Shown here in pieces: positions 23,331-39,887 of a stretch of DNA of 64,000 nucleotides. The DNA is from Cichorium intybus (lineage: Eukaryota; Streptophyta; Magnoliopsida; Asterales; Asteraceae), in assembly GCA_023525715.1 (NCBI GenBank), contig CM042012.1, positions 118,719,798-118,783,797 on the forward strand, given 5' to 3'. Numbering within the stretch: position 1 is the first letter of the stretch; the number at the start of each line of letters is the position of its first letter. A program made the translations under genes and the position numbers. The notes beneath the pieces are model-generated. The model saw only the letters and a program-made list of their open reading frames with translations. It did no database searches and had not been told where the DNA came from.

Positions 23331-26300
23331 TCCCCCCGCAGTCGGAACGGGGTGAACATCACGGACGTTCAGACTGGATCTGAAATCTAGAAATAGTGCA
23401 GACGGCAAGCCTTTAGTGAAGATGTCGGCATACTGGGAGGCGGATGGAACATGTAGAACACGGATGTTTCCAAGGGCCACTTGGTCTCGGACGAAGTGAA
23501 TATCGATATTGATATGTTTGGTGCGCTGATGTTGAACCGGATTCGAGGTCATGTACACGGTACTGACGTTGTCACAATAGACCAGCGTTGCAGAGATAGG
23601 AGGTCGATGTAATTCTCGAAGTAGATTACGTAGCCAACATGTTTCAGCAACGGTTTTGGCAACCGCACGATATTCGGCTTCAGCACTGGAGCTGGATACC
23701 GTAACTTGGCGCTTGGAGGACCAAGAGAGAAGATTATTTCCAAGAAAGACACAATAGCCCGAGGTGGACCGGCGAGTGTCTGGACATCCAGCCCAATCAG
23801 CATCAGAGTAGGCAGTGAGTGTATGTGTAGTGGATGAGTATAACTGTAACCCATGAGAGACAGTTCCGCGAATATACCGAAGGATCCGTTTAAGAGCCGT
23901 GAAGTGTGGCTCTCGTGGATCATGCATATGGAGACATATCTGTTGGACAGCATAGGAGATATCAGGTCTGGTGAACGTAAGGTATTGCAGTGCTCCAGCA
24001 AGACTGCGATAAAGAGTTGGATCCGACACAGGCGGGCCGGACCCGTCAAGTTTGGACGAAGTGTCAACTGGAGTACGCGAAGGTTTACAGTGAGTCATGT
24101 TTGCTCGTTGTAGAATGTCAAGAGCATATTTTTTCTGCGAGAGAAACATGCCAGATGAATCATGAGATACTGCAATACCAAGAAAGTAGTTGAGATCACC
24201 AAGATCCGTCATAGCAAACTCAGAGGCCAGAGTATTTGTAATCTGTGTCAACAGAAGCTGAGATGAAGCTGTTAAAATAATATCATCAACATATAAGAGT
24301 AAGTAAGCAGTGTCAGGCCCCCGATGATAAATAAAGAGAGATGTGTCACTCTTGCTATGAGTGAAACCCATCTGAAAAAATGTAGTGGGCAAACCACTGA
24401 AACCACGCTCGTGGTGCTTGTTTGAGGCCATACAGGGAGCGGTGTAAGAGGCACACATGATCCGGATGACACGGATCTCTAAAGCCGGGAGGCTGATTCA
24501 TGTACACAGTCTCCTGAAGTTGCCCGTGAAGGAACGCATTCTTCACATCAAGCTGGCGAATGGGCCAGTGATGAGAAATAGCCAGACTAAGAACAGTGCG
24601 AATGGTGGCCGGCTTGACAACCAGGCTGAAAGTCTGATCACAATCAATGCCAGGGCGCTGACTGCGCCCATTTGCAACAAGTCGGGCTTTGTAGCGAGCT
24701 AGGGATCCATCTGCATTATGCTTCTTTTTAAACAACCAAAGGCAATTAACAATGTTAGCATCAGCGGGACGCGGAACAAGTTCCCACGTACCATTAGAAA
24801 TAAGTGCTTCATATTCCTCTTGCATGGCAGCATGCCAGTGAGGATCACGAAAGGCCTGAGAGTAAGACCGAGGGACAGAAGATGAGGTGTCAACATGAAG
24901 ATTGAGCTTGTGGATGGGTTTGGAGATGCCATAACGAAGACGAGTGGTCATGGGATGGACCGAGGTGGAGGGTGGAAGCGAAGTGGTGTGAGGGGAGGTA
25001 GGTTGGGAGACCACGGGTTGGGGAACCGTGGGTTGAATGGGAGGCTCCGGTGAGATAGGGGAGATGGGAGAGCGGAGCAGGAAGGTGGATATGTTGTTTG
25101 GGGCAGGGTCATGATCTAAAAACTCATAGGGAGGAGGGTCATTAGGGGTTATGGAGCCAAAGGGAAACACGGTTTCGTCAAATGTGACATGGCGGGATAT
25201 GATAATTTTTCTGGTGGCGAGGTCAAGGCAGCGGTATCCACGATGTTGTGTAGGATAGCCGAGGAAGATGCAAGACGTGGACCGGGGTGAGAGTTTGTGG
25301 TCGGTGGGAATATGAGGGAAGCATAAGCAGCCAAAAACTCGTAAGTGGGTGTATGATGGTTGTTTGTTATGAAGTTTATGATATGGGGTGTCGTTGTTGA
25401 GGGTAGTGGATGGGAGTATGTTGAGAAGGTGAGTGGCCATGTGGAGAGCTTCCACCCAAAAAATGGGAGGGATATGGGCATGGAACAAGAGAGAGCGGAT
25501 ACAATTATTTATAGTACGGATAATTCGTTCCGATTTTCCATTTTGCTGCGAGGTGTAAGGACACGAGAACTGAAGGTGAATACCATGCTCAGCACACAAA
25601 TCCTGAAACTGTGTGATAGCAAATTCGCCACCATTATCGCATTGAAAGGTTTGAATATGACATTTATATTGGTTTTGAGCGTGAGCATGAAAATGAGCAA
25701 ACTTGGAAAAAACATCAGACTTGGTACGCAAAGGATAAACCCAAACAAAATGAGAGAACTGATCAAGAAACACCACATAGTATTTAAGGCCACTCGCACT
25801 CATAACAGGGGAGGTCTAAACATCAGAATGAATAATTTGAAAAGGAAAAGTAGCAACAGTACGAGATAGGGAAAAAGGCAAGCGAACATGTTTGCCCAAC
25901 TGACACGCAACACATAAAGTTTTGTTTTTAGCATAATTACAAGGAATTAAATTACGAGACACTAAAGACTGAAAAACACGATGTCCCGGATGTCCGAGAC
26001 GTTGATGCCAAAGAGAGGAGGTGACCGAGGCGAGGGCTTGAACAGACTCAGGGCTGGACGTGACTGGATACAAGTCACCGGTACTGTCACATCGAAGGAG
26101 GGTTTGTTTGGTCCGGTAATCCTTCACAGAAAAACCAAATTCGTCAAATTCGATAGCACATTTATTATCACGAGCAAAACGACGAACAAAAATTAAATTT
26201 TTGATTACAGTGGGGGTAATAAGAACACGGTTTAAATGAAGGGTACGATACGGATTTAGACACGAGATAGACGAGTTACCGGATTTGGTAACGGGAATAC

Positions 26301-26586
26301 GTGATCCATCACCGACAAGAACATGCAGAATTAAGCAATTATTGCTAAAGGATGTGAGAATACCTGTGTTCGCGTGAAGATGCGATGTCGCCCCGGAGTC
26401 CATGTACCACTCGTTGGAAGCGGGGTCTTGGAAAGCTACCGTGTTGTATGTTTGCGGGATGACCGTGGGCTGATCCGATGAGGAGGTGGGATCCGTGGGG
26501 GGCCAGACCCATGACCCGGCTGGTATATGTTGAAGTCCAGACGGAATACACCCAGCTAGGTGCGCCTGCTGCTGGGCAGAATTTGG
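23325..26586 (-). pseudogene. Copia pol (protease, integrase, RT, RNase H), three lesions
   Basis: In order on the minus strand: protease DSG (MDSGATSH, about 26403), pre-integrase LWHQRLGHPG with C-VAC zinc residues, integrase core D (IIHSDV), D (QCDNGGEF) and E (QNGKSERI), reverse transcriptase QLDVKNAFLHG, YGLKQAPRAW and YVDD, RNase H YSDADWAG, SSSSAEAEYRA, CDNVSTVYM and a YADIFTKG end. Lesions: an in-frame TAG between gag and protease (26587-26589), a TAG at 25816-25818 where a Trp is expected after HSDV, and a one-base gain in the A/T run at 24375-24380 shifting the RT frame. Otherwise complete; the element is young but dead unless rescued in trans. Confidence 0.92.
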
Positions 26587-27603
26587 CTAAAGTTGTACGC
26601 TGGTGGGAAGGGCAGCAACAGTGGGCTGGCGCTGAAACTGGGTCTGATGACTTGGGCTAGGAGCTGGCGGTGGAAAAACAGGCCAAGGGGCCCAATATGG
26701 AGTTAACGGTACTGGGCCAGAAGGGCGTGGGAGCAGTCCAGCGTGATGTTGCTGTTGAGGAACGGACCAATCGTAGGACCATGCAGGAGAGGCAGCGGGA
26801 CGCTGAGGCTGCTGTCCGTGACCACGGGTGGAGCCGGTTCTACCGCCGCCCCTATTATTCCGACCACCGCGGTTGCCTCGACCTCCGGAACGGCCACCGC
26901 GGTTCGAACCACTGTTGCGATTGTTCCCGTTATCTGCAAGAAGAACGGTTTGAGAAGATGCATTATCACCGTGACTAGCTTGAACGGAGCGAGCATGAAG
27001 TTGATTCATGCGTTGCTCCTCAAGCAAAAGCATGGAGCGAGTTTCCAAGAACGTTGGGAGAGGCGAGCGATGGCGGATAAGACTAGCAATGTAATCGAAT
27101 TTCTGAGAAAGACCATTGATAGTATACGTTACCAGATTCTTTTCGGGAACAGCAGCATCAATATTATCGAGGAGATCCGTCATTGTTTTGATACGAGTAC
27201 AGTAGTCAGTAACCGACGAATCGCCGATCGTAATGTTGCGCAACTCGTTGTCAAGTTGTATTGCCTTGGCGTCTTTATTGTCACAGAATAATCGTTCTAA
27301 TGCAACCCAAACATCCCGGGCTGTTGATTGTTTCTTGATTATCATCTGAAGCAACGGTTGGGTCATCGTTCCGTATAACCACATTTTGACAAGAGAGTCA
27401 ATGCGGTTCCATTCCGCAAGTTCAGCGGGGGGTCGGACCGTAGGCTCGTCTAGATGGTCTGATACACCAAACTCAATGCAGTGGGTTTCAAAAAGTTCAC
27501 GCCATGAGTCGTAATTTAGTTTCTCCAAATCAAGAATAAGGGGTATGAATGCACGGATATTTGTGATTCCGTATGGTTTCTCAAGCTTCTTATCGTCAGC
27601 CAT
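26587..27603 (-). CDS. Copia Gag (short-LTR element)
   Basis: 338 codons, MADDKKLEKPYG start, about 215 bases downstream of the PBS. The first 200 residues are a UBN2-type copia capsid (NYDSWRELFETHC, WVALERLF, TDYCTRIKTMTDLLD, PLPTFLETRSMLLLEE). Instead of a CCHC zinc knuckle it has an Arg/Gly/Asn-rich stretch (about residues 225-260, repeated RGGR units) that could bind RNA, then a Pro/Gln-rich tail. The TAG that ends it (26587-26589) is in frame with protease, so in an intact relative gag and pol would be one ORF; C to T change of a Gln codon is the simplest reading, programmed readthrough cannot be excluded. Packaging protein; forms particles in the cytoplasm. Confidence 0.8.
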   Translation of the reverse strand: MADDKKLEKPYGITNIRAFIPLILDLEKLNYDSWRELFETHCIEFGVSDHLDEPTVRPPAELAEWNRIDSLVKMWLYGTMTQPLLQMIIKKQSTARDVWVALERLFCDNKDAKAIQLDNELRNITIGDSSVTDYCTRIKTMTDLLDNIDAAVPEKNLVTYTINGLSQKFDYIASLIRHRSPLPTFLETRSMLLLEEQRMNQLHARSVQASHGDNASSQTVLLADNGNNRNSGSNRGGRSGGRGNRGGRNNRGGGRTGSTRGHGQQPQRPAASPAWSYDWSVPQQQHHAGLLPRPSGPVPLTPYWAPWPVFPPPAPSPSHQTQFQRQPTVAALPTSVQL

Positions 27604-27815
27604 GAGAGGGTAGGAGCAAACCTGATGTATGCGGCGGAGGGAGAGTGGAGAGGAGTCGAGAAAATGCAGCAGCAGGAGAAACTCTGAAGAAGATGGACTG
27701 AGAAGCAGATAGCGGCGCAGAAAGAGGTATCACCGGCGATCAGATCAGATCACCGAGGGAGAAGAAGATGAGATCGAGGTGCGAGATATGAGGGGAGATA
27801 GTTATCAGGATAAAT

Positions 27816-27827
27816 GCTCTGATACCA
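27816..27827 (-). promoter_or_regulatory. Primer binding site (initiator Met tRNA) of the short-LTR copia element
   Basis: TGGTATCAGAGC on the minus strand, directly abutting the LTR edge at 27828. Confidence 0.92.
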
Positions 27828-27979
27828 TGTTAATTTACCGAATGAATATTCTCATTAAAGCAAATACGTATAAATACACACGAGATACAAGTATGGGCTG
27901 GATACACTAAATACATGACTGCACAATACGAATGGGCCCAATAATCAATAATACACACAATATGTACAATACGCTAACA
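27828..27979 (-). repeat. 5' LTR of the short-LTR copia element
   Basis: 152 bases, one mismatch to the 3' LTR. Flanked on the right by target duplication AACAC. Confidence 0.93.
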
Positions 27980-28052
27980 AACACTAGCTAATACTCTTAA
28001 ATATAGATTTATATAAATAGTAATAAAATTATAATAGGATTTTTAATATGAC

Positions 28053-29417
28053 GAAGGGAAAATGACCTCCAAAAGTAACCAAGTTTTGTTTCTGTTCAAA
28101 AAAGACCATTGAAGTTTCAATTGTTCAAAAAATACCAGTGAAGTATTAGGTCTCTTCATGTAATGCCATCAAACTCAATGTGATGCTTAAAATAATCCAT
28201 GTAATTACTGGCTCTAATAGGTTACTCATTCGCTTTCTGAACACACAAACAGATGTCACACTCATCACACACACACACACAACACACATAGAGTTCACAC
28301 ACCCGGTAAACACAATACACAAAGAAGAGACACAGTAAACGAAATCAAGGGCTACGGAGGTGGCGGTGGCAGTGGTTGAAGTAATGATTGAAGATCATAA
28401 TCTCCGGCTGATCCATCAACCTTGTGTTAGTCTTCATCCTCATCAACCTTCACTACCTACCAAACCAACTACGTTGCCAGATTGAAAGGGAAGAACTCTG
28501 GGAATATATTTTGTATGTGACTAATGAAACATAGGAATATTGAGGGGTATTTTGGGGAAAATTTTCTATTGTATATCTTCACACCAAAAGCGAGATAAAG
28601 TGCAAACAAATAAATAAAAAAACTCCTCAAAGCTAGGATTAAGTTTCCAACACAGATGACCCAATGCCGCCACCCAACACGGTCGCCAAAGGCCACCATC
28701 CCGTTCTTGTGGGAGGAAGCACCCGGAAAAACCGCCACAGGCCACCATACCGTTCGACTTTGGGTTCGTCGGAGAAGGTGGTGGTTAAGAGCAGGCTGTA
28801 ATATGTTGTAGAGTACCCAAAGAATAGCAGGTGTGATAACAATCAACAGAAGAGCCCTCTATTGTCATTAGAGGCGGCGATTGCAGGAACGAGAGGCAAG
28901 AGAAGAGCGATTCTACGGTTGTCTCCTTCTGCGATGTTAGCGATTTGTTATACGGCAAAAGTAGGGTCACATGAGTTTAAGGAGGAGAAGATTGCTCCAG
29001 CGATGGCAGTTCCGGTGAGGGAGATGGTGGCGGGTTTTGAGGTGGTTAGGGATTTGGGGAGCGACAACGGTGGTGGTTCCATATTTCTTCATTCATGGGT
29101 GGGATAGTTTCAGGGATATGAGTGGCGGCATGTGTATATGTGTGTACAATGCGTGTATGTGTGTGTGTTGTGTGTGTGTTTGGGTCCTTTGTGGTTGACG
29201 TGTGCTGTGTATGTGTGTGTCTAAATGTAAAAGTAACCGGGGATATCAAGATTAACCTGCCAGAGCTGGTGACCAGAATAGTGGATTGTGAACAACAGTT
29301 TAAATTCGATAATATAATGTATACTTATGTAATACTTCACTGTGTTTTTTGAATAATCAAAACTTTAATGATATTTTTTGAAAAAAACAAAACTTGATTA
29401 CCCTCGGTAATTTTCCC
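28053..29417. mobile_element. Mutator-like (MULE) non-autonomous element, upstream of CXE copy 1
   Basis: Terminal inverted repeats of roughly 90 bases or more (left gggaaaatgacctcc, right end ggtaattttccc), with a 9-base target duplication TAATATGAC (28044-28052) / TATTATGAC (29418-29426), one mismatch. An AC-rich run on the left (28257-28312) faces a GT-rich run on the right (29128-29222). Open frames inside (28469-28846 minus, 28862-29107 plus) are not recognised; they may be captured DNA. No transposase. Confidence 0.78.
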
Positions 29418-29426
29418 TATTATGAC

Positions 29427-34177
<4,751 letters not shown>

Positions 34178-34732
34178 TGATGCGAACTCGGCTCCGAGGG
34201 TTGGGTCTTGATGTTGGATCAGGATCGTGGAATTGGTTTGGTGTCGTCAGCGTATTCCCAACTCGGTTCCTAGCTGCCATCATAGAACAAAACCGTTAGA
34301 ACCGCCCCAGGACTCGGTTCCTAGCTGCCATCATAGAACAAAAGCGTTAGAACTGCCCTAGTGCATGATCCTTGGGAGACGGCTCCGACGATCAAGTCAG
34401 TATGGTGAAAGATGAGAGATGATCTCTCTTGGCCAGAGAGATCCATTGTTGTGTGTAGAGGGAGAGAAGTGGAGGCTGATGACTTAGAGAATTAGGGTTC
34501 CCTCATGTTCTATTTATAGGGAACAATTAGGTCAGGCCTTGGACCAGCCCAATTTAGGGCCAGCTAGCCGGCAGCGTGACCGGGCCGGCTAGCAGGCAAA
34601 GTTGGAAGGCAATCCAGGATGGCAAGCAGTCCAGGCTAGCAAGCAGTCTAGGATGGTAGGCACTAGGCAGTCTAGGCTGGAAGGTAGTCCATGCTGGCAA
34701 GTAGTAGGTCGGCTGGTGGACCTATGTCATCA
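34178..34732 (-). repeat. LTR of a copia-type element, left edge tgatgcg, right edge gtcatca
   Basis: 555 bases with inverted ends TGATG...CATCA, a minus-strand TATA box (CCCTATAAATAG near 34511-34522), and on the right a minus-strand polypurine tract (GGGGGGACT). It contains a 51-base tandem duplication (34261-34311 and 34312-34362) and a run of imperfect ggcaagcagtccaggct repeats at 34598-34705. No matching target duplication, so the element is truncated. Family not recognised. Confidence 0.55.
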
Positions 34733-35173
34733 AGTCCCCCCAGTCCGATGTGATTGGTTTGCGACCAATCGCATTGGACTGGATACAGTTATATTGATAA
34801 TATGTCGTCAAGTCATGGTAAACAATAAGCATAAGTATTAAGTATTTGTATGTATGTAATATGTACGACGATGTTCAAAAATGAGAGATAAATGTACATT
34901 TTGGGAATTACATGTGTTGTGTATCCTTCATGATTTTCAGTGTATCTCTCAAGTTAATAAAATTACCTACTTTTCAGAAAGATGGTTGTATGACGTGTGG
35001 CAATATAATAGCCTAGACAATATATTAAGGTATTGTAGTTGTGGTTAAATGGTTTATTTTGAATCATAAGGGACGTTTTAGTAACTAAATATACATTGAC
35101 TCGAATTTGTGAGAATGCCTTGTACATGTAGAGCCAAACCGTCCCCCTTTTTCCAAAGAAAAAATATCTTAAA
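34733..35173 (-). other. Remnant internal sequence with a 19-bp hairpin next to the polypurine tract; no gene
   Basis: 34740-34758 and 34764-34782 form a 19-base inverted repeat with two non-complementary positions that can form G-T pairs and a 5-base loop, directly beside the polypurine tract. The remainder is AT-rich with one open frame (34963-35232 minus) that I do not recognise and that runs into the next LTR. Confidence 0.55.
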
Positions 35174-35178
35174 GTATC

Positions 35179-35950
35179 TGAAGGGTTTCTATGCAAGTAA
35201 TGAACACAAAAATTCCTATGGTTCACATGCAACCCTAAGATGATCTATGTTTTCTTCTATGAAGATAATAAACTAAAACCCTAAAGGATAGAATTCAATT
35301 CTAAAGATGAATTAAGAAAAACCAACCTTTGATCTTATGATCCTTCAAGCAAGCAGCAAAGAGATCCTGCCTCAAATGCAAGTCACACCAAAAAGATGGA
35401 AGAATCAGTCCAGCAGAGTAATCACAGAGAGAGGGAGACGTGGGATTTAGGGCACCCAGGGGGTTCCTTATATAGCCTCCTAGGGTTACACCTGAAACCC
35501 TAGAAAGCCTCCAAGTAGACAGGGCTTTTGGCCACTTGGACCAGACTTCCCAAACCCTAATTAGGGTTTCGCCAAAACCCTGGAGGAGCCTCCAGGGTGG
35601 CGCCAACTTGGCCCCTGGTTTTTACCTGGCCAGTTATTCGACTATTGAATAAATGCCAACTAGTCCCTGCACCTTTTATTAATTAATTTAATCACTAAAT
35701 TAAATCCAATTAATTCTAGATTAAAATCTTAATTAATTATTATAGTTTCTAATTAATATATTAACACTTTAATATATTAATAAACCATATATTTATTTTC
35801 TATTGATTTATTATACAATTAATAAATCAACTATTATCTCTACTGAACTATACATCTATCCTCCATCTATGAGGGCAACCCAAATGGACTTTGCTTTTAT
35901 TCATAAGATAAATACAATTATAAGTCATGGCTTAGACACCTAATCCAACA
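35179..35950 (-). mobile_element. Solo LTR of the same copia family as 12093 and 56545
   Basis: 772 bases, TGAAGGGTTT ... ATCCAACA on the plus strand, flanked by a perfect 5-base target duplication GTATC (35174-35178, 35951-35955). No internal sequence: product of LTR-LTR recombination. A minus-strand TATA-like box (GGCTATATAAGG) lies at about 35466-35477. Confidence 0.92.
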
Positions 35951-35955
35951 GTATC

Positions 35956-37029
35956 ATCATGAGGCAGTTCAGAATTCATATTAATAGACCTTATAGTGCT
36001 GGCAGTGGCATTTAAGAGGAGTTCCACAATTTTCTTTTCTTTTTTTATTTGAAAAAACAAAACTTTGCATTTTATGCGAAATATTGCAAAGGTTTGGAAC
36101 AAGAGTAAGAAAATAATGTTTATTCTCTTCCTGAGATCTTCATTATTCAAAATGGGATATGTGTCCGATAGCACCGGTATTGTTTAATATGTTTTGTCGT
36201 TTGTAGTTTGCGATTTGACCATTCCTTTGTTTTTGTGTAAAATGTGTGCTAAATTTCCATGGGTCCATGGTGCACCAGAAAGGTTTTATTTAATGCCTAT
36301 GTTCTCCATGTAGTCCTTATTCATAATAAAACTTGAATGGTTTTTTTAGAAAAACATCATACTAGCCTATCTTCGGTTTTTTTAATATTATATGTATAAG
36401 AGTATGGTGAGGTATGCATAATGGTAGATACAATTCGATTCTAGATGGAACACTGAACCGTGCGGGTCTTCAACAAAGTTGAGGCATTGACACTCTTCTA
36501 CCGGGGGTAATAGTCAGGTGTCCAGTCTATAGAAAAGAGTGCTCTGTTTTCGCATGCAAGTTTGTAGATCGGAGCGTTCAGTTCAGTCGTACGAGGAATA
36601 GTATATTCGACAAGTGCTTGAATAATAGGGTCGGGTGATTAAGATTGAAGGACAGGAGTGCGAGGAAGTTAAGGAATGTGCTTGGTTTAAGAAATAGTTT
36701 CAAGTAACCTTATGTAGGTTGAAATGCGTGTAGGTTTAAATTCTGTGTACGGTGATCATCGTTTTGACTTTAATGTTAACCAACTTAGAAGTTGTTGTGA
36801 TGAATAGGCATTCTTTCGAATACCTTCAGCGCACAACTCTTTCCCCTCTTTTCCTCAACTCGTTCACAACTGAATAAACCTGAACTTGTCTGAAGCCAAT
36901 TAACTAGATTGAAATAGAGCTTCTGCTGAGCGTATATTGTAGCCAGGTGCCTTGATGTGTAGCAAAAATAGACAAATTTGAAGTTGTATATTCCAGTGAT
37001 GCATTATTGTGAAATGATTGCTATATCCC
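35956..37029. other. No recognised gene
   Basis: An 80-codon minus frame (35932-36174) includes LLNATASTIRSINMNSELPHDD, which reads like real protein but is cut by the solo LTR and not recognised. The rest is unremarkable unique-looking DNA. Confidence 0.4.
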
Positions 37030-37241
37030 TCTGGGCACGCGACGCGTGTATTACTTCGACCAGAAGTAGCATTTTTTCCATAACTTTGCCAATTTTTACG
37101 CTTTTCACCCTGTATTTCCTGTTATTACACAAAACCCCACATTGGCACAAAACGTGAGTAATATCGTGAATTCAGAAGTATATTTTACTCAAAATAAATC
37201 TCAATAACGACTATAATACTTGATGTTCCTACGCGTTATCA
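37030..37241 (-). repeat. Degenerate Athila-like LTR tail
   Basis: Follows the pattern of 10851-11119: GC-rich word gcacgcgacgcgtgt, then tttttacgcttttcaccctg, ggcacaaaacgtgagtaat, ctcaataacgactataatac and an end acgcgttatca. Strongly diverged and fragmentary. Confidence 0.6.
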
Positions 37242-37928
37242 CTAACTTTCACCATTTTCAAACTGCCATGAACCACCAACACAATATACACCAAAATATT
37301 CATTAGAAAATTTAAAGTCGGTTTTTTTCTCTTTTTTTCTCAAACAAATTATATAAATAGATAAATCTGTTGAAACTTTTTAATAATATTATATGTTTTA
37401 AAATAATCATTTAATGTATTGTACGGACGTCTGGATTTTGCAGTATGGATTTTTCATTTCACAATACAGAGACATGCTTTCATAGTACGACTTACATGAA
37501 AATAAAGATGTATGTCAGATAATACAAAATTTTCAGAATTTAAAATATAGACATGATTTTTGCAGATCCACCTGCGAAAACATGATTTTCGCAAGCAGTC
37601 GTCTGCAAAAACGCATTTTGGCAGTTAACATCAAAGAATTTCGCAAATGTCATCTACGAAAATCTATCATCGAAAATGAAACATTTTGATTTTTTACCTT
37701 ATATAATGTTGTTTTGTGTCTTACAGATTTTCATAGGAGAGCCTGGATTTTTCGAAATATTCATCTACGAAAATCCTTTAAATGACGATGTTTTAAGATT
37801 TTTTTAGATAATGAACTGTAAAATTTATGGCTATTCAGGTTCAAAGACTAACTTTTAACTAAATTTTAAAATATAATTTAGAAAATTATCCAATTTTAGT
37901 TTATCAAAAAGAACACATGTTGCCATAT

Positions 37929-38289
37929 TAGAGGTGCACAAAAGCCGGTTAAAAACCGGTTTCGGTTATTTAAAAACCGGTTTTTTAAAAACCGGTTTTT
38001 TTAAAAACCGGTTTCGGTTATAACCGGTCCGGTTTTGACCGGTTTTTTTTTAAACGAGATTGAGTTTCAAACCGGTTTTTTTCGATTTTTAAACCGGTTC
38101 GGTTCGGTTAACCGGAAGAAAAACCGGTTTTTTTCGGTTTTTAAACCGGTTCGGTTTCAGATAAAAAACCGGCTAAAAAACCGGTTCGGTTAAAAAACCG
38201 GTTCGGTTATTAAAAAACCGGTTATTAAAAAAACCGGTTCGGTTATTATTTTCGGTTATTTAAAAAACCGGTTTTTTTGTGCACCTCTA
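37929..38289. mobile_element. hAT-type MITE built of ACCGGT repeats
   Basis: Perfect 11-base inverted ends TAGAGGTGCAC/GTGCACCTCTA and an 8-base target duplication TGCCATAT (37921-37928, 38290-38297). The empty site is at about 14191-14205 in block 1. The 361-base interior is almost entirely aaaaaccggtt and cggttcggtt words. No coding capacity. Confidence 0.92.
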
Positions 38290-38736
38290 TGCCATATACA
38301 TTATGCAATTGTTTGTGTCAGCAGGGCTGCGAGCCTGCTACAATTCCATGTATATAAATAGAAAGCCCAAGTCAATTTTTTAAAGTCTTACATGTCTTTT
38401 GGCTCAACAGATTTTACTACATATTTAATTATTATGCGGATATTATATATATAAAGTCTCTTTTCTATTGGCTACTTGCCTATTTAGAGTAAAAAGAGTA
38501 AATTACAATAATGGTCCATGTGGTTTGCAAAAATTTACAATAATCGATCAACTTTTGAAAAAACATCGATAATGGTCCAAATATTCCGATTTACTTTCAA
38601 TAATGGTCCAAAAATAAGTAAAAAAAAATAAAAAGACCAATTTACCCGTTTTAATTTATTTTTCATTTTTATTTTAATGTTTTATTTATTTTAATAATTA
38701 AAAAAAATACCCCACCCTAGCCTCACCCCCACCCCC

Positions 38737-38875
<139 letters not shown>

Positions 38876-39540
38876 TTTTTTTTTTCTGGTTAATCAAGAA
38901 TAGAACACCCCCATCTCCACCATTTTTTCTGGCGAAGAGCTCTGCGATGAAATGGGTTTTGAATCAATTAAAAAAAAGAAAAATAAAACAACCCATCTCT
39001 CTCTCTCTTCTTTTCTGGTTAATCAAGAACACAACACCCCCATTTCCACCATTTTTTTCCGGCATGTAAGAAAACCTGCAACTACAAACCGATGGTGCCT
39101 TTTAACGATGAAATGATTTCATCGAGGATTAGCTAATTCAGTTTTTCTTCTTCGAATCATATCACTACTTTTAACATTAAAATTAATGTTACAAATTGAT
39201 TATGAAGTGTGGTGGGAAGGGAAGGGGACCAAGAAAGTAGGTCCTGGAATAAACGGTGATCTTTTGATTTTTAGTATTTAGATTCTTGTCATATAATTTA
39301 TTATTATTTAAAAGAAAAGAAGAGGGGTTCACGTTGATGCATTTGATATCAAGGAACCGCCACATCAACCTCTATTATGTGAAGATAATCAAGAATCAAT
39401 ATTATGTGCATGCCTATGGAAAGCCAAGGGCGCACATGGTCTTAATTTCCGTGAATAAAACCAGTACAAATATATAGAAAGGGTTTGACGTCTGATTAGT
39501 ATATGGTTTGTGGGTGCTTAGTTCCAGTTACTGTGTATCC

Positions 39541-39688
39541 ATGGCGGAGATGGCAAAAATAGTAGCAAAATCCAAGGCGGAGAACCATAACCTTTGGTTA
39601 ATCGGCACAGCCACTTGTGAGACTCATGGAAACCGACTGGGATTTGCAGGCTTTTCCGATTTCGTCAAGATCACCTCTCTCCGGCAGG
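39541..39688 (+). pseudogene. Captured fragment of a SMAX1-LIKE (Clp-ATPase-like) gene
   Basis: Frame one gives EMAKIVAKSKAENHNLWLIG followed by TATCET; after a deletion and frame change, another frame gives METDWDLQAFPISSRSPLSG. These two blocks are neighbours, separated by a few residues, in SMAX1/SMXL proteins (repressors in karrikin and strigolactone signalling, with degenerate Clp-ATPase fold). Only about 45 residues are represented. The open frame 39508-39786 that covers it is not a gene of its own. Confidence 0.72.
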
Positions 39689-39887
39689 TAAATGTTCACG
39701 ATCACCACCGGCCACTCACCCCGTCACCCGTGACCATTACCGCCGCCTACGACAGCGGTTTCGTCGGAGAAACGCACCAGCACTGAGAAAAATTGCCATA
39801 CTACGTGGACTATGCCATAAGGTATCATATAGAATTGGATGCACCCTCCCTCAATTATCATTTTAACGCTGTAAACAAAATTTCCAG

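Larger units (their letters stand above)
23179..27979 (-). mobile_element. Full-length Ty1-copia element with short LTRs (Ale/Retrofit-like), recent
   Basis: LTRs of 152 bases at each end differ at one site (T at 23273, C at 27922). Perfect 5-base target duplication AACAC (23174-23178, 27980-27984). Polypurine tract at 23331-23340 and initiator-Met PBS at 27816-27827. Gag and pol are in one frame on the minus strand but interrupted. Size (4801 bases) and short LTRs fit the Ale/Retrofit lineage; that lineage call is tentative. Inserted just upstream of the CXE pseudogene. Confidence 0.93.

Noticed and set aside
28469..29107. A host gene captured in the MULE at 28053
   Set aside because: Open frames exist on both strands but I recognise no protein family; kept as unknown.
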